27,377 bases of DNA from Gammaproteobacteria bacterium (lineage in GTDB: Bacteria; Pseudomonadota; Gammaproteobacteria; Steroidobacterales; Woeseiaceae): assembly GCA_029881015.1 (NCBI GenBank), contig JAOUNK010000006.1, forward strand, positions 1 through 27,377. The letters are read 5' to 3'. The translations under genes and the position numbers were made by a program. Position 1 is the first letter of the stretch; every line of letters starts with the position of its first letter. The notes below the pieces were generated by a model. It did no database searches and was not told the origin of the DNA. It worked only from the letters and a program-made list of their open reading frames with translations. Shown here in pieces: positions 8,333 through 15,297 of this stretch.

Positions 8333-9541
8333 ATGCACGTAGTCGTTCTCGGCGCCGGCGTCGTCGGCGTCACAACCGCCTATTACCTGTCGCAACTCGG
8401 TTGCCGGGTTACCGTCGTGGATCGTGCCAGCGAGGTAGGCGACGGCGCGAGTTTCGCGAACGCGGGACAACTGTCCTACAGTTTTACCGATGCGCTGGCG
8501 AAACCCGCGTTCCTCAGTCACCTTCCGGCACTCATCCTGGGACGCGACGATGGCGCCCAGGTGCGCCTGTCCCCGGGCCTCGTGGCGTGGGGCATGCGAT
8601 TCGTAGGCCAGTGCACGACGCGGCATGCGCGGGAAAACACGCTGGCCGTCCTGAAGATCGCGATGCGTTCGGCCAGGCTGCTGACCGAGCTGCGCGAGGA
8701 GCTGCCGTTTGATTTCTGGCACCGCCAGGCGGGCAAACTCGTGCTCCTCAGCGACCAGGCCGAGATCGACGGCGCGCAGGCCACCGTGAAGCTGAAGCAG
8801 GAACACGGTTGCGATGCGCGGCTGCTGTCGCGCGCAGAAGCGCTGTCCGTCGAGCCCGCGCTTGAACACGTCAGCGAGGACGTTGCCGGAGCCGTGTACT
8901 CGGGAAGCGATGAGGTCGCCGACTCGCAGAAATTCACAGCAGGGCTGCGGGACTGGCTCGAGGCGAACCGCTCGGTTGATTTCCGCCTGTCCGCCAATGC
9001 GACAAAGCTGGTCGCCAGTAACGGGCAGACGCATGCCGTCGTCGTCGATGGCGACGAGCTCGAGGCGGATGCGTTCGTCGTTTGTACCGGCGCCTGGAGC
9101 CCGGCCCTTCTGGGTACGGTGGGGATCAACCCGCACGTCTTTCCGGTACGTGGCTACAGCATCACCCTGCCACCCGGTGTGCAAGCGCCCTCGGTGAGCA
9201 TGACGGCCCTCAAGTACCGCATGGTCTACAGTCGGCTCGACGGGCTGATTCGGATCGCCGGGTTTGCCGACTTCCGCGGCTTCGATACCAGCACAGACGG
9301 CCAACGCACGAACTTCCTGCTTGACCTTGCCCGGCGCTACGCGCCGCTCGCGGCTGATTATGGTGCCGAGGACATACGGCCCTGGGGCGGGTTTCGGCCG
9401 ATGACACCGAACGGCCAGCCGCGGGTCGGGCCCACCCGATCCAGGGGGCTGTTCGTCAACACGGGCCACGGCATGCTGGGATGGACACTCGCGTGCGCAA
9501 CCGGCTATGACGCCGCGCAGGCGGTCGCACAGGCTCACTGA
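8333..9541 (+). CDS. dadA: DadA-type D-amino-acid dehydrogenase (FAD-dependent)
   Basis: The protein has 402 residues and belongs to the DAO/DadA flavoprotein family. GAGVVG (7-12) starts the FAD-binding Rossmann fold. FANAGQLSYS at ~40-50 matches the DadA N-terminal signature, WGGFRPMTPNGQPRVG lies at 351-366 and GHGMLGWTLA at 378-387. DadA oxidatively deaminates D-amino acids to 2-oxo acids and ammonia, passing electrons to the respiratory chain at the inner membrane. GAGAGGA-like purines (GAGAGGA) lie 7 bp before the ATG. It follows a lysR gene and faces away from a TonB receptor. There is no alanine racemase (dadX) beside it, so the physiological substrate may not be D-alanine. Related family members oxidise opines, hydroxyproline or sarcosine. 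Confidence 0.85.
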   Translation: MHVVVLGAGVVGVTTAYYLSQLGCRVTVVDRASEVGDGASFANAGQLSYSFTDALAKPAFLSHLPALILGRDDGAQVRLSPGLVAWGMRFVGQCTTRHARENTLAVLKIAMRSARLLTELREELPFDFWHRQAGKLVLLSDQAEIDGAQATVKLKQEHGCDARLLSRAEALSVEPALEHVSEDVAGAVYSGSDEVADSQKFTAGLRDWLEANRSVDFRLSANATKLVASNGQTHAVVVDGDELEADAFVVCTGAWSPALLGTVGINPHVFPVRGYSITLPPGVQAPSVSMTALKYRMVYSRLDGLIRIAGFADFRGFDTSTDGQRTNFLLDLARRYAPLAADYGAEDIRPWGGFRPMTPNGQPRVGPTRSRGLFVNTGHGMLGWTLACATGYDAAQAVAQAH

Positions 9542-9636
9542 ATCCTGGCAGGGTTTGGCCACGATCAAGCGACTCATCGCGCAGGCGCCGGTCGGACAAG
9601 TACGAAGATTCCCTGGTGCTGAAGATCAGCGACCGT

Positions 9637-11799
9637 CTATTCGTCAGTCGCAGGCGCGTCACGCGGCTCAAGGACGACGCCCGGCCAACCTGACCGCAGG
9701 TTCAGATCGCGCTGCGGGAACGGTATTTCTATGCCGTACTCGCGGAGCTTCGTCTCCAGCGCCCAGAGATACGCCGCACGCGTTCGTGTCGGCCGACGTG
9801 CACCCTCGCGATTTACCCAGACCGTCAGCAGGAAGTTCAGGCTGCTGTCACCGAATTCGACCAGCCAGACATCCGGCTGCCGCCGCTTGATGTGCGTCAG
9901 CGTGTAGGACACTTCATCGGCGGCCTCTATAGCCGCCTTGCGGACGACATCCTTGTCGCTGCCGTAGGCCACGCCGAACGGAATGCGAACTCTCAGGACC
10001 CGTTCACCCAGGGTCCAGTTCGTCAGGCGCGTCGTCACGAACTCGGAGTTCGGTACCACAATATCGATGTTGTCGTTGGTATTGATCAGCGTGCTGCGCA
10101 CGTTGATCGCCTTGACCGTCCCTGTCAGTCCCGTGTCGAGTTCGATGTAGTCGCCGACACGCAGCGTATGCTCGAACAGGATGATCAGGCCGGACACGAA
10201 ATTGCTGACGATGGACTGCAGACCGAAGCCGATGCCGACGGAAAGTGCACCCGCAACCAGGGCGAGATTGCTGAAGTCGAGACCAACGGAGGTCAACGCG
10301 ATAAAGACCGCGATGATGATAATCGAGTAATGCGCTAGCCGACCGAGCGTATACAGCGTCGCCTGGTCACCGCTCGTATCCCGGTCACTCATCCGGCGGA
10401 TCGCATAACGAACGGTGCGGGACAAGAGAAACGCGATGAGCAGGATGAGGAACACGCGCAGGACATCGCGTCCCGTAACGGGAGTCTCGCCAATGTGGAA
10501 CAAGGACACGTCGGCCAGGCCTTTGACGCGCTGGTAGGCGTTCTGCACCTGTCGACTGGCAGCCTGTAGCCAGGACGACAATGCACCGGACGACTCCGCC
10601 ACGGCGCTGTCCACCACCGCTGCCAGCAACTCGACGTCGGCCGTGGCGCCCTCAACCTCGCCGATGCGCGACAGTGTTTCCTGCACCGTCGCAAGGCGCT
10701 CATCCAGGAGTCGTCGCGATGCCCGATTGAGTCCGCTGCGATCCGTGGTCTGGACGGTCAGCAACTCGTCCTGGCTGTCCTGGCGCCAGGCCGGCACCCT
10801 GAGCGGTACCGTGCGCAGGAGCTGCGACCAGGACAAGGCCTCTTCCTGAAGCGCATCCGGGTCGGGCACGGTCGCAAGCTGCAGTTCCGTCCACCAGCGG
10901 CGAGCCTGGCTCTTCGCCAGCCCGAGGTCGCGCAGGGCGACCAGGACTTCGGCGTCGATCAGTTTTTGCTGCAGCAGACGCTGCTGTGACCGTCCGTCCG
11001 GCGCCTCGAGGTCCAGGGACGATGCCTCAAGTTCGGCGGCGCGCAGTGCCTTGCGCGCGTCTGCCGCCGCTGCCTCGTTTGCCGCAAGCTGTTGCAGCAG
11101 GCCATCCAGGTTTGCCTCATCCGGCGTCGTTGCCAGCTTCTCACTGGCGAACGCCACGCGGTCCGCCGTTGCGTCAGCGTAGGTCTTCGCACGCTCGAGG
11201 CTTTGTGTCAGTAGTCGCAGGCGTGTCGCCGAGATTGCCTGCGCCGACCGGGTCTGCAACAAGCGCAGACCCGCAATAGTCTTCTCGTCACCCGGGGCGG
11301 TGTCGACATACTCCTTGAACGCCTGGTCGCGCCGCCGGCTCGCGCCGGCCAGCACCCGCTGTTCGCGTTCGACTTCCAGGCGTTCCCTGGCGGCCCCGTC
11401 CCGGGCCGCACGCGACGCCGCGGCAAGTCGCAGCAGGTCGTCGAGCGAGTAGCTGATCTGCGCCAGCGGCAGTGCCTGCAGCTCGAGTTCATCCTCACTC
11501 AGCAGGTCGAGATAGGCAGAAAGATTGTCCCGCACGGCGCCAAGCAGCGACTCACCCGTCTCGAGATTGGCTGGCTGCAATGCGCCGACATCGTCTTCCG
11601 CGGCGGCAAGGAAGTCGTTGATTCGCTGCTCTATTTCGTCCCGCGCGCCTTCGAAATACGACCAGGCGCCTGCCTCGATCCTCGACAGCTCGAGTGTCTC
11701 CGGGACGGCATCCCCCTCCGGTTCCTGCGCGTGAGTTGCCGGTGCCAGCACGTTCGCGGCCAGGAGCGCGAGTAACAGGGTCTTGAGGGAACGTTTCAT
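9637..11799 (-). CDS. Large MscS-family mechanosensitive channel
   Basis: The protein has 720 residues. A signal peptide (cleaved near THA-QE, residue 24) is followed by ~415 residues rich in Ala, Leu, Arg and Glu that should form a helical, coiled-coil periplasmic domain. Membrane helices lie at about 444-462 and 488-505. The pore-lining helix at about 512-540 (ALSVGIGFGLQSIVSNFVSG) has the glycine/alanine pattern of MscS TM3. The beta domain (RVGDYIELDTGLTGTVKAINVRST) and a C-terminal alpha/beta domain follow. MscS channels release solutes on membrane tension. It is far longer than minimal MscS (~286 residues) and shorter than MscK (~1100). It is convergent with dadA, with 95 bp between stops and no clear terminator. 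No Shine-Dalgarno is visible, consistent with a very short leader. Confidence 0.9.
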   Translation of the reverse strand: MKRSLKTLLLALLAANVLAPATHAQEPEGDAVPETLELSRIEAGAWSYFEGARDEIEQRINDFLAAAEDDVGALQPANLETGESLLGAVRDNLSAYLDLLSEDELELQALPLAQISYSLDDLLRLAAASRAARDGAARERLEVEREQRVLAGASRRRDQAFKEYVDTAPGDEKTIAGLRLLQTRSAQAISATRLRLLTQSLERAKTYADATADRVAFASEKLATTPDEANLDGLLQQLAANEAAAADARKALRAAELEASSLDLEAPDGRSQQRLLQQKLIDAEVLVALRDLGLAKSQARRWWTELQLATVPDPDALQEEALSWSQLLRTVPLRVPAWRQDSQDELLTVQTTDRSGLNRASRRLLDERLATVQETLSRIGEVEGATADVELLAAVVDSAVAESSGALSSWLQAASRQVQNAYQRVKGLADVSLFHIGETPVTGRDVLRVFLILLIAFLLSRTVRYAIRRMSDRDTSGDQATLYTLGRLAHYSIIIIAVFIALTSVGLDFSNLALVAGALSVGIGFGLQSIVSNFVSGLIILFEHTLRVGDYIELDTGLTGTVKAINVRSTLINTNDNIDIVVPNSEFVTTRLTNWTLGERVLRVRIPFGVAYGSDKDVVRKAAIEAADEVSYTLTHIKRRQPDVWLVEFGDSSLNFLLTVWVNREGARRPTRTRAAYLWALETKLREYGIEIPFPQRDLNLRSGWPGVVLEPRDAPATDE

Positions 11800-11808
11800 T
11801 GGGACGGG

Positions 11809-11837
11809 ACTATAACGCCTGCGCGCTGCATTGCCAG
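11809..11837 (-). promoter_or_regulatory. Probable mscS promoter
   Basis: Read leftward, CTGGCA (11837-11832, 4 of 6 to consensus) and TATAGT (11814-11809, 5 of 6) are separated by 17 bp. Transcription would start a few bases before the ATG at 11799, giving a near-leaderless mRNA and explaining the missing ribosome-binding site. Confidence 0.45.
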
Positions 11838-11871
11838 TGGCTGCGAGTGAGTCGCATTATATCTCGTACGA

Positions 11872-11895
11872 CTAAAGTAGTCTTTACTACATTAG
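11872..11895. promoter_or_regulatory. Putative ArsR/SqrR-type operator upstream of sqr
   Basis: This is a 24-bp inverted repeat in the frame CTAA-N16-TTAG, with half-sites CTAAAGTAGT and (complement) CTAATGTAGT differing at one position. The outer A/T at 11871 and 11896 also pair. It lies 57 bp before the sqr start and 72 bp from the divergent mscS start. The same frame and length recur at 22066-22089 directly before the ArsR-family gene, which is the main reason to call it an operator. No convincing -35/-10 pair for sqr could be fixed relative to it. Confidence 0.65.
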
Positions 11896-11952
11896 TTATT
11901 GGTAATATCGTTAACAGCCTGCTGTATTGACAGGGTTCACAAGGGGAAAAAG

Positions 11953-13230
11953 ATGGCGAAGATCGTCGTAATGGGCGCCGGCATTGGCGGTATTGCGCAG
12001 ATTTACGAGCTCCGCAAGGAACTCGGCAATGCACACGAACTGGTCCTGATCGGTGATTCGGACAGCTTCGAATTCACGCCCTCGAATCCCTGGGTCGCCG
12101 TGGGCTGGCGCAAGGAACAGCAGATCAAAGTCGACCTGCCCGACCTCATGAAGAAGTACGGCATCGGGTTCAACGGCCGCGGCGTCCGTCGCCTCCACCC
12201 TGACGAAAACCGTCTCGAACTGAACGACGACACGTCCGTTACCTACGACTATCTCGTCATCGCGACCGGGCCCAAACTCGCGTTCGAAGAAGTCGAAGGC
12301 CTGGGGCCGGACGGCCATACGCAGTCGGTCTGCAAGACTGGCCACGCGGCAACGGCGAACGTCGATTTCCGGAAACTCGTCGAGAATCCCGGTCCCGTCG
12401 TCGTGGGTGCCGCACCCATGGCATCCTGCTTCGGCCCGGCCTACGAGTACCTGTTTATCCTCGATACCGAGCTAAAGAAGCGCAGGATCCGCGACAAGGT
12501 CGAGATGCACTTCGTTACGCCCGAACCCTACATCGGCCATCTCGGTCTCGATGGCGTCGGCGATACCAAGTCGATGCTCGAATCGGAAATGCGCAATCGC
12601 CATGTCCACTGGACGACCAACGCGAAGATCACGAAGGTCGAAGAGGGCAAGATGTACTTCACCGAGGTGGACGACGAAGGCAAGGACAAGAAACAACACG
12701 AGCTCGAATTCAAACACGCGATGGTTCTTCCCGCGTTCAAGGGCGTCGATGCGGTCATGGATATCGAGGGCCTGACGAATCCCCGCGGCTTCATCCTGAT
12801 CGATGAGTTCCAGCGCAACCCCAAATACCAGAACATCTTCGCGGTCGGCGTTTGTGTCGCCATCCCCCCTGTCAATGCAACGCCGATCGCGACAGGTGCT
12901 CCCAAGACCGGCTACATGATCGAGTCAATGGTCACCGCGACAACGCACAACCTCGCCAACCTTCTGAAGGGCGGCGCACCCGACGAACGCGGTTCGTGGA
13001 ACGCGGTGTGCCTGGCCGACTTCGGTGATACGGGCGTGGCGTTCGTCGCGCTGCCGCAAATCCCGCCGCGCAACACGAACTGGGCATCGCGCGGCAAGTG
13101 GGTGCATCTCGCCAAGATCGCGTATGAAAAGTATTTCCTGCACAAGGTGCGTGCAGCGAAGACGGAACCGTACTACGAGAAGACGATCATGAAACTGATC
13201 GGCGTGGAGCGCCTGAAAGAGTCCCGGTGA
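11953..13230 (+). CDS. sqr: Sulfide:quinone oxidoreductase, type I
   Basis: The 425-residue flavoprotein starts at ATG 11953, preceded by AAGGGG at good spacing. GAGIGG (8-13) opens the FAD-binding fold. All three cysteines known from the Acidithiobacillus ferrooxidans enzyme are present in their contexts: C127 (QSVC), C159 (ASCFGPAYEY) and C353 (WNAVCLADFGD). Segments PSNPWVAVGWR, EPYIGHLGL, TGAPKTGYMIESM and WVHLAKIAYEKYF also follow the type I family, including the C-terminal amphipathic helices that bind the membrane. The enzyme oxidises sulfide to persulfide or sulfane sulfur and reduces quinone at the inner membrane. It stands alone, with no persulfide dioxygenase or rhodanese adjacent. 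A palindrome shared with the arsR gene at 22 kb suggests sulfide-responsive control. Confidence 0.93.
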   Translation: MAKIVVMGAGIGGIAQIYELRKELGNAHELVLIGDSDSFEFTPSNPWVAVGWRKEQQIKVDLPDLMKKYGIGFNGRGVRRLHPDENRLELNDDTSVTYDYLVIATGPKLAFEEVEGLGPDGHTQSVCKTGHAATANVDFRKLVENPGPVVVGAAPMASCFGPAYEYLFILDTELKKRRIRDKVEMHFVTPEPYIGHLGLDGVGDTKSMLESEMRNRHVHWTTNAKITKVEEGKMYFTEVDDEGKDKKQHELEFKHAMVLPAFKGVDAVMDIEGLTNPRGFILIDEFQRNPKYQNIFAVGVCVAIPPVNATPIATGAPKTGYMIESMVTATTHNLANLLKGGAPDERGSWNAVCLADFGDTGVAFVALPQIPPRNTNWASRGKWVHLAKIAYEKYFLHKVRAAKTEPYYEKTIMKLIGVERLKESR

Positions 13231-13245
13231 ACCGGGAAGGCGCCG

Positions 13246-13482
13246 CTATTCCGGCGGCGCGCCGGTCGGGAGTGTTTCGAGCGCATCGAGTCGCTGTCTC
13301 TCACGTCTCCGGAGCAGGATGCGCACGCCCCAGACGGCCGATAGCGCGCCGAGTGAAACGGAGAAGTACTGGAACATCTGCCCGCCTTCCGACCCTACGC
13401 GGAAGCCCAGCAGAATGAGCAGCAGACCGACGACGAGCCAGTAATAGGGCGCATAGTCGTAGATTGGCTTGGGTATGTACAT
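13246..13482 (-). CDS. Small two-helix membrane protein, unknown function
   Basis: The 78-residue frame starts at the ATG at 13480-13482, preceded by GAGG about 9 bp upstream. The frame extends further upstream, but MYIPKPIYDYAPYYWL looks like a natural start. It has two hydrophobic segments, about 14-28 (YWLVVGLLLILLGFR) and 36-56 (MFQYFSVSLGALSAVWGVRIL). A cluster of arginines follows, giving a cytoplasmic, acidic, proline-containing tail. I do not recognise the family. It lies just downstream of the DUF4124 gene (28 bp), probably co-transcribed, and is convergent with sqr with 15 bp between stops. Confidence 0.7.
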   Translation of the reverse strand: MYIPKPIYDYAPYYWLVVGLLLILLGFRVGSEGGQMFQYFSVSLGALSAVWGVRILLRRRERQRLDALETLPTGAPPE

Positions 13483-13510
13483 GTCTTGATGCCTCGTAAG
13501 TCTGAGTCGC

Positions 13511-13990
13511 CTAGCGGCAGATCTCGTCTTTTTTTGCGCGAGTCTCTGCAATCAACCGGGCCGCTTCCTTCTCGTCCAGGTATTCGCGCTCACCTTTCTC
13601 GCTCGTCTTGTAAAGCTGGGGGGCATTGACGTACGAGTCATAAATTTCGGTCGCTTGTTTGCAGTAATACGCCTCTGCCTGTTCGCGATCCGCACGCTGT
13701 TCGGGCGTTTCTCCGGGGTATTCGGCGCCACCCGAGGCCTTTTCTTCTTCAGGCTCTTCGGTCTTTTCCAGCGAACCACTGGATACCCAGACCAGTTTCA
13801 CGGATACCGCTGCCTCGTGACCCGGTGTGTCGCTGTAGTGCACGTCGCCGTGCTCGTCCACCCAGGTGTAGATCGGCGTTTTCGAATCAACCAGGTGAAC
13901 GACGCCGTTGGCGTCGACCCACTTCCAGATGTCCGCGTGTGCGGCTGCCATGCAGGCAATAGCAAACAGCAGTGCGACCAGAATTCTCAT
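13511..13990 (-). CDS. DUF4124 domain protein with doubled motif
   Basis: The protein has 159 residues. The ATG at 13988-13990 is chosen for its GAGGAA site at 6 bp spacing and the signal peptide MRILVALLFAIACMAAAHA. The mature protein begins with two DUF4124-like units in tandem, DIWKWVDANGVVHLVDSKTP and YTWVDEHGDVHYSDTP; the family normally carries one such W-x-D-x-x-G-x-x-H-Y-S-D unit. An acidic linker (EKTEEPEEEKASGG) and a charged helical tail follow, the latter containing YYCKQA. It is exported, presumably periplasmic. DUF4124 function is unknown, although such genes are common in gammaproteobacteria. It probably forms a small operon with the membrane protein at 13246-13482. Confidence 0.8.
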   Translation of the reverse strand: MRILVALLFAIACMAAAHADIWKWVDANGVVHLVDSKTPIYTWVDEHGDVHYSDTPGHEAAVSVKLVWVSSGSLEKTEEPEEEKASGGAEYPGETPEQRADREQAEAYYCKQATEIYDSYVNAPQLYKTSEKGEREYLDEKEAARLIAETRAKKDEICR

Positions 13991-14148
13991 TTCGTGTTCC
14001 TCATGCGGCCGGAGTATGCACACAAGTCGCCATGTTGCCGTTGATGGACTTCACAAAACCCCGTTCACGCCGCCGGATATGGGTCTGGACCCCCAAAGCG
14101 AGGCGCCTGCGCGGAGTGTGAAGCAGTCCACAAAAAACGTTGTCATCT

Positions 14149-14164
14149 AGTGACGAGTGTCACG
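14149..14164. promoter_or_regulatory. CRP/Vfr-like palindrome upstream of the pilin operon
   Basis: AGTGA-CGAGTG-TCACG has 4 of 5 matches in each arm to the CRP/Vfr consensus TGTGA-N6-TCACA. It lies 56-71 bp before the fimT start in the only long (229-bp) intergenic region of this part, which otherwise holds no gene I can support. Vfr controls type IV pili in Pseudomonas, but whether a CRP-family protein acts here is inference. Confidence 0.4.
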
Positions 14165-14171
14165 ATTGATC

Positions 14172-14187
14172 ACCCCGAATCTGGGGT
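14172..14187. repeat. Short inverted repeat before fimT
   Basis: ACCCC-N6-GGGGT lies directly downstream of the CRP-like site and overlaps the expected promoter region. TTGACG (14189-14194) follows but has no good -10 at proper spacing before the fimT start. It is a possible operator or chance hairpin. Confidence 0.3.
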
Positions 14188-14219
14188 ATTGACGCGCTAC
14201 GCGGCACTATGCGGAGACT

Positions 14220-14735
14220 ATGAAACAGAACGGATTCACATTGCTTGAGCTACTCGTCGCACTCGGCATCGCTGCGTTGCTGGTGGCCGTCGGCATACCC
14301 AACATGCGCGCCATGATTATGGATAATCGTATTGTCTCGGAGGCGAACCATTTTGTCGCCACGATCAATGCCGCACGCAGTTCGGCTGTACGCTACCAAC
14401 GGCCGGCGATCGTCTGTTCAACGGCAAACTTCGATGCTGCTGTACCGACATGCTCTGGAAGCACCGACTGGTCCAACGGCTGGATAGTCTGGGTCGACAA
14501 GAACATGGATGCCACGACGACGGCCGACGAAGTCATCGCCGTCAGTCCGCCGGTCAGTGGCTCCGTATCCATGACGAGTGGCTCCGCAAACCGCTTCAGT
14601 TACGACGCGCGCGGCTTCGGAACCGCGCCTGCCGACACCATCAGTTTCTGTGACGACCGCTCAGGTGAAACCGGGCGCGTCATTCGCGTGAATGCCGCGG
14701 GTCGCGTCCACATTACGACAGCGGGGTGCAGTTGA
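14220..14735 (+). CDS. fimT: GspH/FimT-family minor (pseudo)pilin
   Basis: The 171-residue prepilin has the peptidase site NG-FTLLEL (cleavage after G5, Glu at +5) followed by a ~20-residue hydrophobic helix. The GspH/FimT head has cysteine pairs (VCSTANFDAAVPTC and SFCDD...AGC). It is the first gene of the minor-pilin operon, the position held by fimT/fimU in Pseudomonas. I cannot separate FimT from FimU with certainty. The C-terminal GRVHI lacks the second arginine of the GRxR motif linked to DNA binding in FimT, so FimU is a real alternative. It would sit in the pilus tip/priming complex in the inner membrane and pilus. GGAG lies only 3 bp before the ATG. The stop overlaps the pilV start by one base. 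Confidence 0.85.
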   Translation: MKQNGFTLLELLVALGIAALLVAVGIPNMRAMIMDNRIVSEANHFVATINAARSSAVRYQRPAIVCSTANFDAAVPTCSGSTDWSNGWIVWVDKNMDATTTADEVIAVSPPVSGSVSMTSGSANRFSYDARGFGTAPADTISFCDDRSGETGRVIRVNAAGRVHITTAGCS

Positions 14736-15286
14736 TGCGCGGCACACCGCACACAATTACCCGGGTCTGCGGCAGCTCACGCCGGCGCCAGGCCGGCGTA
14801 TCCCTCATCGAGGTGCTGGTCTCGACGCTGATACTCGCCATCGGCCTGGTGGGTGTGGCCGGTATGCAGGCGCTGGCACTGCACAATAACCAGGAGGCGC
14901 AAATGCGTTCGCACGCGAGCGCCCTCGCCTACGACCTCGCCGACCGCATGCGCAATAACGTTGCGGCCGCCAATGCCGGGCTGTATGACCCGGCGACGGC
15001 ATCCACGCAATCGACCTGCTATACGTCGAGCGGCTGTGCAATGGGTGATATGGCTCGCGACGACATGCAACGGTGGCTGGCGAACGTCGCCGCGACCCTG
15101 CCGATGGGCCAGGGCCACGTTTGCATCGACAGCACGCCCGATGACGGTGCCAGCGCGGCCAACCCGCAGTGTGACAACAATGGCACGCTGTTCACGATCA
15201 AAGTCTGGTGGGACAACGATCACGATGGGCAGATCAGCGTCACGGCGCCCAACGTTGAGCGTCTGACCATCTCGTTCCTGCCGTAG
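14735..15286 (+). CDS. pilV: Type IV pilus minor pilin PilV
   Basis: The protein has 183 residues. The ATG at 14735 shares a base with the fimT stop (TGATG), indicating translational coupling, and GGGG lies ~8 bp upstream; GTG 14726 is a less likely start. The leader is 21 residues, ending QAG, with cleavage before VSLIEV (Glu26 is +5). The N-terminal helix is followed by NNQEAQMRSHASALAYDLADRMRNN, typical of PilV. A DNDHDGQI stretch near the end may bind a metal. PilV is one of the minor pilins that prime assembly and carry PilY1 at the tip. Confidence 0.9.
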   Translation: MRGTPHTITRVCGSSRRRQAGVSLIEVLVSTLILAIGLVGVAGMQALALHNNQEAQMRSHASALAYDLADRMRNNVAAANAGLYDPATASTQSTCYTSSGCAMGDMARDDMQRWLANVAATLPMGQGHVCIDSTPDDGASAANPQCDNNGTLFTIKVWWDNDHDGQISVTAPNVERLTISFLP

Positions 15287-15297
15287 CGGTGCCTCAC

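Noticed and set aside
8000..9577. Open frame of 525 codons antisense to lysR/dadA
   Set aside because: The plus-strand frames contain conserved family motifs throughout. The antisense product has none and lacks a start signal.
9542..9636. Possible remnant gene or terminator between dadA and mscS
   Set aside because: No convincing coding pattern, hairpin or T tract could be supported in these 95 bases.
11927..11932. Perfect TTGACA before sqr
   Set aside because: Its -10 partner would fall at or beyond the sqr start codon at 11953, so it cannot serve sqr as a normal promoter.
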